Source: Spirochaetaceae bacterium (GTDB taxonomy: Bacteria; Spirochaetota; Spirochaetia; DSM-27196; SKKC01). Taken from it: a stretch of 10,386 nt of DNA. Both the position numbers and the translations under genes were made by a program. The stretch covers positions 1 to 10,386 of the forward strand of contig PUOG01000303.1 of NCBI GenBank assembly GCA_003552745.1, read 5' to 3'. How positions within the stretch are numbered: the stretch's first letter is position 1; each line of letters begins with the position of its first letter. Below, one piece after another: positions 1 through 5,641 of the stretch. The notes below the pieces were generated by a model. The model did not search any database. It worked only from the letters and a program-made list of their open reading frames with translations, and was not told the origin of the DNA.

Positions 1-1056
1 ATGGTGGCCCACCGGCTTCGCGAGTGGGGATTCAACACGATCGCCAACTGGTCCGACCGCGGCATTACCCGCTCGGCCGGACTGCCGTACGTGTGGCCGC
101 TGGTCGATTTTCCGTCGACCGGGCAGAACATATTCCGCGACTTTCCCGATGTCTTCAGCGACGAATACAGCCGCAACTGCGACCGTTTCGCGGCACAGCT
201 CGAGGAGTTCCGCGGCGACCCGCTGCTCATCGGCTACTTCCTGCGCAACGAACCGACGTGGGCATTCATCAGAAATCTCGTTATCGCCGAGGAGCTCTTG
301 GCCGTGGATACGGCTCCCGCATCCCGGAAGGCGCTCGCCGAGCACCTGTCGGAGACTTATTCGGGTGATGTGAACAAGCTCGCCACCGCCTGGAAGCTCG
401 ACCTCGGTTCCTTTGCCGAGCTCGAAACGCGCAAGATTCCGCACGCGACGCGGCTTTCCGAACGTGCGCGCGAGGATCTGCTCGCGTTCTCCCGGAAGAT
501 GATCCGCCGCTACGTGGAGCTTCCCTCTCAGGCGTGCCGCGCGGTCGATCCCGATCACCTTAACCTCGGCATGCGTTACGCGTTCATCACCAGCGATCTG
601 CTGCTCGAAGGCTCCGACTGTTTCGACGTCTTCTCCATCAACTGCTACCAGATGGACCCGACCGACCGGATCGAGTCGGTCGGCAAGGCGGTCGATCTGC
701 CGGTCATGATCGGCGAGTACCACTTCGGTGCACTCGACCGTGGGCTGGTGGCGAACGCGCTGCGCGGGGTGGCAACGCAGGAGGATCGCGGAATCGCCTA
801 CCGGTACTACCTCGAGCAGGCGGCCGCGCATCCGTACTGCGTCGGAGCGCACTACTTCACCCTTGATGATGAAGCGACCCTCGGACGCTTCGACGGGGAG
901 AACTGGAACATCGGCGTCCAGGATGTCTGCCGTCGTCCGTACGAGGAGTTTCTCGCCGGTGTCGTCGAGACGCACGACGGGCTCTTCGATGTCGCCGCGG
1001 GTAAACGGGCGCCGACGGAGAGGCAGGCGCGCGAGGTACCGAGGAACGCGTTTTAG
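1..1056 (+). CDS. Clan GH-A glycoside hydrolase, 5' end missing (agarase/beta-galactosidase-like)
   Basis: This is the 3' part (351 residues) of a predicted retaining glycosidase with a TIM-barrel fold. The visible part begins at a barrel strand reading RLREWGFNTIANWSD, which resembles GH50-agarase-like and GH42-like proteins where this strand follows earlier sequence. The ATG at base 1 is therefore probably an internal Met and the true start lies outside the window. The likely acid/base is Glu84 in GYFLRNEPTW (bases 250-252). The likely nucleophile is Glu239 in PVMIGEYHFG (bases 715-717), at the end of a later strand as clan GH-A requires. A further barrel strand, GAHYFTLDDEATLG, follows near residue 282. 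No signal peptide can be judged because the N-terminus is missing. The stop TAG overlaps the stop of the minus-strand redox gene. It lies upstream of a sugar transporter, which suggests glycan processing. The exact family and substrate are uncertain. Confidence 0.75.
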   Translation: MVAHRLREWGFNTIANWSDRGITRSAGLPYVWPLVDFPSTGQNIFRDFPDVFSDEYSRNCDRFAAQLEEFRGDPLLIGYFLRNEPTWAFIRNLVIAEELLAVDTAPASRKALAEHLSETYSGDVNKLATAWKLDLGSFAELETRKIPHATRLSERAREDLLAFSRKMIRRYVELPSQACRAVDPDHLNLGMRYAFITSDLLLEGSDCFDVFSINCYQMDPTDRIESVGKAVDLPVMIGEYHFGALDRGLVANALRGVATQEDRGIAYRYYLEQAAAHPYCVGAHYFTLDDEATLGRFDGENWNIGVQDVCRRPYEEFLAGVVETHDGLFDVAAGKRAPTERQAREVPRNAF

Positions 1057-1643
1057 GAGCTGGTTACCAGGTCACACGCGTCGGCCGGCATCCAGTGTTC
1101 GTCCTTGCCGTCCCACTTCACGTTGCAGCCGATCGGATTCGTCAGCGGCACGCTGACCGGTTTCCCGGCGAGATGCTCCTCGAGGGCGCGGTCGAGGTCG
1201 TTCACCGTCACCTTCGAGCTGTCTTTCGGGTTGTCGACCGCTCGACCGGTATAGATGAGTTGCCGGTCGCGGTTGAACACGTAGAAGTGCGGCGTGCGTA
1301 ACGCTCCGTAGGCGAGGGCCACAGATTGGTCCTCGTCGCGCAGGTATACCCACGGGAACTTGTGTTCCTTCATGCGCTCCACCATGTGGGGGAAGTCGTC
1401 GCTCTCATAGGTGTTGGCGCTGTTCGAGTTGATCCCCACGAACTTCACCCCCTGCGCGGCGAATCGTTCGGCGGTCTGTCTCGTCATTTCGTCGGAGCCG
1501 ATTACGTACGGGCAGTGGTTGCAGGTGAAGAAGATGACGAGAACCGGCGAGTCGTCGAAGTCGGAGAGCGAGTACGTCTTTCCGTCGGTGGCCGGCAGCG
1601 AAAAATCGGGGGCCTTTCGGCCGATTTCCAGTGTGAATGCCAT
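1053..1643 (-). CDS. Thioredoxin-fold redox protein (AhpC/TSA, PRX-like family)
   Basis: A 196-residue cytoplasmic protein of the AhpC/TSA-redoxin superfamily. The N-terminus GRKAPDFSLPATDGK is the usual start of this fold. The motif FFTCNHCPYV places a CxxC pair at Cys41 and Cys44 (bases 1521-1523 and 1512-1514), as in thioredoxin-like oxidoreductases, and the cis-proline motif is Thr117-Pro118. The tail PLTNPIGCNVKW, with a third cysteine at 173, matches the PRX-like subgroup whose members end with a similar GCxxKW element. Length fits that subgroup. I chose the ATG at 1643 because AGAAGGAG lies 6 nt upstream (1650-1657). The frame stays open up to 1769, but that would place the candidate promoter inside the gene and add sequence with no redoxin character. 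No signal peptide is visible. The electron donor and substrate are unknown, and a role in sugar use is not evident. Confidence 0.88.
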   Translation of the reverse strand: MAFTLEIGRKAPDFSLPATDGKTYSLSDFDDSPVLVIFFTCNHCPYVIGSDEMTRQTAERFAAQGVKFVGINSNSANTYESDDFPHMVERMKEHKFPWVYLRDEDQSVALAYGALRTPHFYVFNRDRQLIYTGRAVDNPKDSSKVTVNDLDRALEEHLAGKPVSVPLTNPIGCNVKWDGKDEHWMPADACDLVTSS

Positions 1644-1680
1644 AGTGTGCTCCTTCTGAGTCAGTTGGATGCCTGAGCAT

Positions 1681-1709
1681 ATACTACCCGTATCTCGCGT
1701 GTACGTAAA
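1681..1709 (-). promoter_or_regulatory. Candidate sigma-70 promoter for the redox gene
   Basis: On the minus strand TTTACG (1709-1704) is followed after exactly 17 nt by TAGTAT (1686-1681). Each hexamer matches 4 of 6 consensus positions. Transcription would begin near 1674, giving a leader of about 31 nt that contains the AGAAGGAG ribosome-binding site. The geometry is good, but this is a by-eye match in a short AT-richer patch. Confidence 0.4.
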
Positions 1710-1716
1710 CGCCACA

Positions 1717-1777
1717 CGCAACCAAATAACCGGTCGCAAAAAGAGATCCTGAAACGCAAATTTGTGCACCTTCGCAG
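1717..1777 (+). repeat. Four phased CGCA(A/G) direct repeats, possible operator
   Basis: CGCAA occurs at 1717-1721, 1735-1739 and 1755-1759, and CGCAG at 1773-1777. The spacings are 18, 20 and 18 nt, so all copies lie on roughly the same helix face, about two turns apart. The first three are followed by A-rich sequence, and the palindrome CAAATTTG (1757-1764) overlaps the third. They sit 85-150 nt upstream of the first permease start. Direct repeats about two turns apart are typical of AraC-type binding sites, and an AraC-type regulator is encoded downstream. The unit is short, so chance is not excluded. Confidence 0.35.
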
Positions 1778-1786
1778 GTCGAAAAG

Positions 1787-1864
1787 GCCGTGGGATTCTT
1801 GCGATTAGATAGAGAGCCGGCCGGGTGTCGCAGCCCGGTTCCGCCGATCAGACGAGGAGGCTGA
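1787..1864 (+). promoter_or_regulatory. Leader and ribosome-binding site of the transporter operon
   Basis: GAGGAGG at 1854-1860 lies 4 nt before the ATG at 1865. Just upstream, CCGGG (1821-1825) and CCCGG (1834-1838) can form a small hairpin with an 8-nt loop, and CCGGCCGG (1817-1824) is self-complementary. I found no convincing plus-strand -35/-10 pair: TTCGCA (1771-1776) with GATTCT (1794-1799) at 17 nt is weak. The operon promoter may depend on an activator. Confidence 0.35.
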
Positions 1865-2818
1865 ATGGGTACCGTAAACGTTGCCGCGAAACCGCTAGCG
1901 CCGAAGGGGCGCACCGGCAAACGCCGATTCCGCAATCAGCTTGCGCTGCAGACGATGGTGATTCCGGGACTGCTGGTCTTTCTCATTTTCGAGTACGGGC
2001 CGATGTTCGGCCTCACCATCGCCTTCCGCGAGTACTCGTTCATAACCGGATTCTGGGACGCGCCGTGGGTGGGACTTCGCCACTTCGAGCGCTTCTTCCG
2101 CGATCCAAACTTCATTCCGGTCATGCGCAATACGCTTATGATCAACGTGCTCGGGCTGCTCATTGCCTTTCCGGCGCCACTGATCTTCGCGCTGCTGCTG
2201 AACGAAATGAAGCAGGGATTCTTCAAGCGCTTCACCCAGACGGTCTCCTACCTGCCGCACTTCGTCGCGTGGGTCGTCTTCGGAGGACTGGTGATCACCC
2301 TTCTCTCGCCGTCGCACGGAGCGGTGAACAGCTTTCTGGTAAGCATAGGAGTGATCGAGCAGCCGATCTTTTTCATGGGAACGCCGCACTATTTCTGGGT
2401 GATCGCGGTGCTCACGCAGACGCTGAAGGGCTTCGGTTTCGGCGCGATCCTCTATCTCGCGGCGATGTCGGGAGTCGATCCACAGCTGCACGAGGCGGCG
2501 ATCGTCGACGGCGCCGGGCGATTCCGGCGGGTGTGGAGCATAACGCTGCCGTCGATCATGGGTACGACGGTGATCCTCATGATCTTCACCATCGCCAACT
2601 TCATGAATACCGGCTTCGAGCAGATCTGGACGCTGCAGAACAATCTGAATATCAGCCACTCCGAGACCATCGACACCTACATCTACCGCGTCGGTCTGCA
2701 GCAGCTGCGCTTCTCCTACTCGACGGCGGTGAGTTTCTTCCGGTCGGGATTGGCGGTGGTCCTGGTGATGTCGGCGAACTGGGCGTCGAAGAAGATCACC
2801 GAGCACGGACTGTTCTAA
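1865..2818 (+). CDS. Sugar ABC transporter permease, LplB type
   Basis: A 317-residue inner-membrane permease of the binding-protein-dependent sugar family (MalF/LplB branch). A basic N-terminus (about residues 1-25) precedes the first hydrophobic helix (about 28-50). Further hydrophobic stretches near 90-112, 131-147, 175-200, 231-250 and 288-304 give six predicted membrane helices. The EAA loop, which docks the ATPase, is clear: EAAIVDGAGRFRRVW starts at residue 210 with downstream TLPSI. The stretch NTLMINVLGLLIAFPAPLIFALLLNE is typical of LplB-like permeases that import oligosaccharides. Start is the ATG at 1865, preceded by GAGGAGG. It is the first gene of the transporter operon; the second permease starts 74 nt after its stop. 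Length is normal for the family. The transported sugar cannot be deduced from the permease. Confidence 0.93.
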   Translation: MGTVNVAAKPLAPKGRTGKRRFRNQLALQTMVIPGLLVFLIFEYGPMFGLTIAFREYSFITGFWDAPWVGLRHFERFFRDPNFIPVMRNTLMINVLGLLIAFPAPLIFALLLNEMKQGFFKRFTQTVSYLPHFVAWVVFGGLVITLLSPSHGAVNSFLVSIGVIEQPIFFMGTPHYFWVIAVLTQTLKGFGFGAILYLAAMSGVDPQLHEAAIVDGAGRFRRVWSITLPSIMGTTVILMIFTIANFMNTGFEQIWTLQNNLNISHSETIDTYIYRVGLQQLRFSYSTAVSFFRSGLAVVLVMSANWASKKITEHGLF

Positions 2819-2839
2819 CGGCACATGGGGAGCTGCGAT

Positions 2840-2896
2840 ATGCGAGTGAATGAATTGATGGACAAGCAGGTGAGCTGCCGGAGGATGCCGGGATGA
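2840..2896 (+). CDS. Possible 18-residue coupling mini-ORF before the second permease
   Basis: This short frame encodes MRVNELMDKQVSCRRMPG. GGGGAG (2827-2832) lies 7 nt before its ATG, a good ribosome-binding site. Its stop TGA overlaps the ATG of the next permease as ATGA (2893-2896), the usual arrangement for translational coupling. The same frame is open from an ATG at 2825, but that start has no ribosome-binding site. The peptide resembles nothing I recognise and is not hydrophobic. It may serve only to deliver ribosomes to the permease start, or may be a chance frame, because the permease has its own GGAGGA site. Confidence 0.25.
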   Translation: MRVNELMDKQVSCRRMPG

Positions 2897-3786
2897 GTAT
2901 GGCCAAGACGAGGGGCGAGAAGGCGTTCGATGTGGTCAACGTCGGCATCATGTGCGTGATTATTTTCGTGACGCTCTACCCGTTCTGGTTCGTCCTTGTG
3001 GGGTCGTTCAGCGAAGGGCTGGCGTACATCCGCGCGCGCGGGGTGTTCTGGTGGCCGACCGAGTACACGCTGCAGAACTACCGGGTGGTGTTCCGCGAGC
3101 CGGGAATCGTGAGCGCGTTTCAGACGACGATTATGCGAACGGTGGTGGGTACGGTCACTCACCTGATGGTCACCGGGCTCTTCGCCTATGCGTTCTCCAA
3201 GACGTATCTGGTCGGGCGCAAGCTGTATGCGACCATCGGGCTGATAACGATGTTCTTCGCCGGTGGGGTGATACCGAGCTACCTGGTGCGTGACTGGCTC
3301 GGGATGCTGGACACCTTCACCGTGTTCTGGCTGCCTGCGATGATCAACTTCTTCAACGTGGTTATCTTCAGGGCGTTTTTCGCCACGATTCCGGAGGCGA
3401 TTCCGGAGAGCGCATATATGGACGGGGCCGGCGACTATCGCATCTTCTTCAGTCTCATATTGCCGTTATCGGCCCCGGTCTTCGCTGCGATAGCGCTCTT
3501 CACCGGGGTGTGGCACTGGAACGACTTCATGCAGCCGCTGCTGTTCACCACCTCGAGTGATTTGGAGACAGTGCCGCTGCTGCTCATGCGCACGATACGC
3601 AGCGCCGAGGCGGCTTCGGGAATGGCGAGTCGTGCGGCGGGAATCGGGATTCCACAACACACGATAAACCCGCTGACCATACAGATGGCGACGATGGTTG
3701 TGGCGGTGGCGCCGATTATTTTCCTGTATCCGTTTTTGCAGAAGCACTTCGTGAAAGGCGTGCTTCTCGGATCGATCAAGGGTTAG
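2893..3786 (+). CDS. Sugar ABC transporter permease, LplC/YtcP type
   Basis: A 297-residue inner-membrane permease, partner of the preceding gene (MalG/LplC branch). The N-terminal GEKAFDVVN followed by a helix at about 14-36 with FVTLYPFWFVLVGS is characteristic of LplC/YtcP proteins. Hydrophobic stretches near 76-101, 111-132, 141-161, 188-207 and 264-282 complete six helices. The EAA loop is PESAYMDGAGDYRIFF from residue 171 with ILPLSAP after it; the second motif residue is Ser rather than Ala, a common variant. The C-terminus FLQKHFVKGVLLGSIKG is also typical. Start is the ATG at 2893 with GGAGGA (2880-2885) 7 nt upstream; an in-frame ATG at 2899 is a possible alternative. The start codon overlaps the stop of a possible mini-ORF. 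It should form a heterodimer with the LplB-type permease; no ATP-binding partner is encoded here. Confidence 0.93.
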   Translation: MSMAKTRGEKAFDVVNVGIMCVIIFVTLYPFWFVLVGSFSEGLAYIRARGVFWWPTEYTLQNYRVVFREPGIVSAFQTTIMRTVVGTVTHLMVTGLFAYAFSKTYLVGRKLYATIGLITMFFAGGVIPSYLVRDWLGMLDTFTVFWLPAMINFFNVVIFRAFFATIPEAIPESAYMDGAGDYRIFFSLILPLSAPVFAAIALFTGVWHWNDFMQPLLFTTSSDLETVPLLLMRTIRSAEAASGMASRAAGIGIPQHTINPLTIQMATMVVAVAPIIFLYPFLQKHFVKGVLLGSIKG

Positions 3787-3788
3787 GG

Positions 3789-3809
3789 CCGTTCGCTTCA
3801 GTCGAACGG
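3789..3809 (+). other. Intercistronic hairpin between permease and binding-protein genes
   Basis: CCGTTCG (3789-3795) and CGAACGG (3803-3809) form a perfect 7-bp stem with a 7-nt loop, starting 2 nt after the permease stop. No T-run follows, so a classical terminator is unlikely. Hairpins here in sugar-transport operons often act in mRNA processing or 3'-end protection, letting the binding protein be made in excess. That role is inferred. Confidence 0.5.
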
Positions 3810-3843
3810 ATGGAGAGATTTAGAGAGGATTTGGAGGTGTGAG

Positions 3844-5502
3844 ATGAGATCATCCATACTACTGTGGGCAGTCATACTGCTGCTGATCCCTGCATTCGGC
3901 GTGTTCGCCGGAGGGCAGGCCGAGGAGGAGGTGGCCGAGATTGTGACCGACGGCGAAGGGCCGAGCTGGACCTGGGATACGTCGCCGATCGAGATCGGAC
4001 ACTATATGCACGAGGGGTGGTATTCGAAGCGCTGGAATCCGGATACCAACATCCGCGACGAGGTGATCGAGGAGTCGACCGGTGTCAGTCTCGACATCAG
4101 CGTGCCGACCGGCGACGCCGCCGAGCGGCTGAACACGATGATCGCAGGAAACAACCTGCCCGACTTCGTGACGCTCGGCTGGTGGTTCGAACAGGTGCGC
4201 CAGATGGAAGTCGGCGACATGCTCTATCCGCTGAACGAGTTGATAGACGAGTATGCACCCGATTTCTGGGACATAATTCCGCAGTCGATGGTCGACTGGT
4301 ACACCGCCGACGACGGCAACTGGTATCAGTTCCCCAACTTCTTCTGGGCCGAAGAACGGCTCGAGGAGTTCCCCGAGGTCGGTTTCGAGACGAACGCGGC
4401 GATGTACGCTCGTGCCGATATCATGGACGACCTTGGCATCGCGCCGGAAGACTTCGAAACGAAGGACGGCATGGTCGAAGCGCTGCAGAAGGTGCAGGGA
4501 TACGAGTACGACGACTATCCGGTTACGCCGGTCTACTTCAGTCCGGAGGTCATCAGCCAGTGGTATGTCCATACCGGTCTGTTCGCGGTACCGAGAGAGG
4601 ACAGCGACGGGAATCTTATCGACGAGAGAACGACCGATCGTTACCTGGAGATGCTCCAGTTCATGAATCGGCTGTACCGCGAAGGGCTTATGAACGACGA
4701 GAACTTCATCGAGTCGCGAACCGATATCTCGGATCGCAAGACCCGCGGTGAGATATTCCTCTTTATCGGAAACAACGCCGACTACACGGGTGCGAAGCGC
4801 GATCTGTTCCGCGCGGACAACGACGCGAAGTACGTGGCGGTAGGGCCGCTCCGCAACTCCGACGGTGAGCGACCGCAGCTGAACTCCAGCGGTCTCGCCG
4901 GCTGGCAGGTCAACGTCATTCCGCGCACCGCCGATCGTCCCGATCGTATCATCCGGTTGTTCCACTATCTCTACAGCGAAGAGGGGCAGCTGCTGACGAA
5001 CTACGGTGTCGAGGGCGTCACCTACGAGATCGTCGACGGACAGATCGAGTGGACCGACTATTACCTCGAGCAACAGGCGGACGACCCCGATCAAGCCCAG
5101 GCCGTGTACGGAGACGGCGGAGGCATGTGGTGGTTCCAGGACCCCGTTCTTGACCGCGCAATGCGCCCCGACCCGGCGACGGAGTACGAGCGGCTGCACA
5201 TGGAGAGTATGGAGTTCTTCGCTGAGTATACGCTCAACGACCTCCCGTTTAACGACATCGAACCTCCCGGGGGAACGGTCGAGCAGGCCGATGCCTCCGA
5301 GATTGCCACGTACTGGGAGGCGCAATTGCCGGACATGATCATGGCGGATTCGCCTGAAGAGGTCGAACGCATCTGGCGTGCGAGCCTGGAGCACATTCGT
5401 GGTCTCGGACTCGAGGGGGTGATGGAGGTACAGAACGAGCGGTTCCAGGAGAACAAGGAGCGACTCGGAATCGAGTACGCCTGGCCGCCGAACAGGGAGT
5501 AG
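3844..5502 (+). CDS. Extracellular solute-binding protein of sugar ABC transporter (LplA-like)
   Basis: A 552-residue periplasmic substrate-binding protein of the large LplA-like type. The signal peptide is residues 1-22 (basic MRSS, hydrophobic LLWAVILLLIPAFG, then VFA) with likely cleavage before GGQAEEE. The protein contains no cysteine at all, so it cannot be lipid-anchored through a lipobox and is probably soluble in the periplasm. The mature chain is strongly acidic and rich in Trp and Tyr, as expected for carbohydrate stacking. The stretch AERLNTMIAGNNLPDFVT near residue 92 resembles the conserved region of this family in which the protein is scanned for its fold. Start is the ATG at 3844 with GGAGG (3833-3837) 6 nt upstream. 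It is the third gene of the operon, 57 nt after the second permease and behind a hairpin. Sequence alone does not give the ligand; an oligosaccharide is likely. Confidence 0.9.
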   Translation: MRSSILLWAVILLLIPAFGVFAGGQAEEEVAEIVTDGEGPSWTWDTSPIEIGHYMHEGWYSKRWNPDTNIRDEVIEESTGVSLDISVPTGDAAERLNTMIAGNNLPDFVTLGWWFEQVRQMEVGDMLYPLNELIDEYAPDFWDIIPQSMVDWYTADDGNWYQFPNFFWAEERLEEFPEVGFETNAAMYARADIMDDLGIAPEDFETKDGMVEALQKVQGYEYDDYPVTPVYFSPEVISQWYVHTGLFAVPREDSDGNLIDERTTDRYLEMLQFMNRLYREGLMNDENFIESRTDISDRKTRGEIFLFIGNNADYTGAKRDLFRADNDAKYVAVGPLRNSDGERPQLNSSGLAGWQVNVIPRTADRPDRIIRLFHYLYSEEGQLLTNYGVEGVTYEIVDGQIEWTDYYLEQQADDPDQAQAVYGDGGGMWWFQDPVLDRAMRPDPATEYERLHMESMEFFAEYTLNDLPFNDIEPPGGTVEQADASEIATYWEAQLPDMIMADSPEEVERIWRASLEHIRGLGLEGVMEVQNERFQENKERLGIEYAWPPNRE

Positions 5503-5513
5503 CTCCCGCGTCC

Positions 5514-5556
5514 GCCGGCGCACGAGCGAGACACGAAATCGTGCGACCGGCTGTTT
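5514..5556 (+). terminator. Likely terminator hairpin after the binding-protein gene
   Basis: Bases 5514-5525 pair with 5539-5551 to form a 12-bp, GC-rich stem with one bulged A (5546) and a 13-nt loop. The stem is followed by TGTTT (5552-5556), a short and imperfect T-tract. Position 11 nt after the stop codon fits the end of the transporter transcript. The weak T-tract lowers confidence in intrinsic termination. Confidence 0.45.
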
Positions 5557-5594
5557 GCGACACCCGCGCGCCCACCGAGGTGTGCGGGTGTTGC
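5557..5594 (+). other. Second strong hairpin before the kinase gene
   Basis: Bases 5557-5572 can pair with 5579-5594 in a 16-bp stem that includes three G-U pairs, with a 6-nt loop (5573-5578). The core ACACCCGC/GCGGGTGT is perfect. No T-run follows. It may be a second part of a tandem terminator, a 3' stabilising structure, or part of the kinase leader. I see no convincing promoter between it and the kinase start. Confidence 0.4.
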
Positions 5595-5641
5595 CGTCCG
5601 CTTAAGGGATATGGAATTCTGAAACTCGGAAGGTAGTGCAG

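Noticed and set aside
1680..1685. TATACT as a plus-strand -10 box for the permease operon.
   Set aside because: No acceptable -35 lies 16-18 nt upstream, and it overlaps the better-formed minus-strand promoter.
1757..1764. CAAATTTG palindrome as an independent operator.
   Set aside because: Only 8 nt and the symmetry does not extend outward; retained only as part of the repeat region.
1644..1769. N-terminal extension of the redox protein to an upstream start.
   Set aside because: The ATG at 1643 has a strong ribosome-binding site and begins a normal redoxin N-terminus; the extension would include the candidate promoter.
1895..2824. A 309-residue antisense frame over the first permease.
   Set aside because: Same codon-register effect; the product is highly charged and low in complexity, whereas the sense frame is a clear permease.
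1825..2853. A 342-residue plus-strand frame overlapping the first permease in another phase.
   Set aside because: Composition is Arg/Ala-rich with no motif, typical of an out-of-phase reading of GC-rich DNA.
3859..5523. A 554-residue open frame antisense to almost the whole binding-protein gene.
   Set aside because: Its codons are in register with the sense codons, so it stays open simply because the real gene avoids TTA, CTA and TCA. It has no protein-family character, while the sense frame has a signal peptide, a ribosome-binding site and family features.
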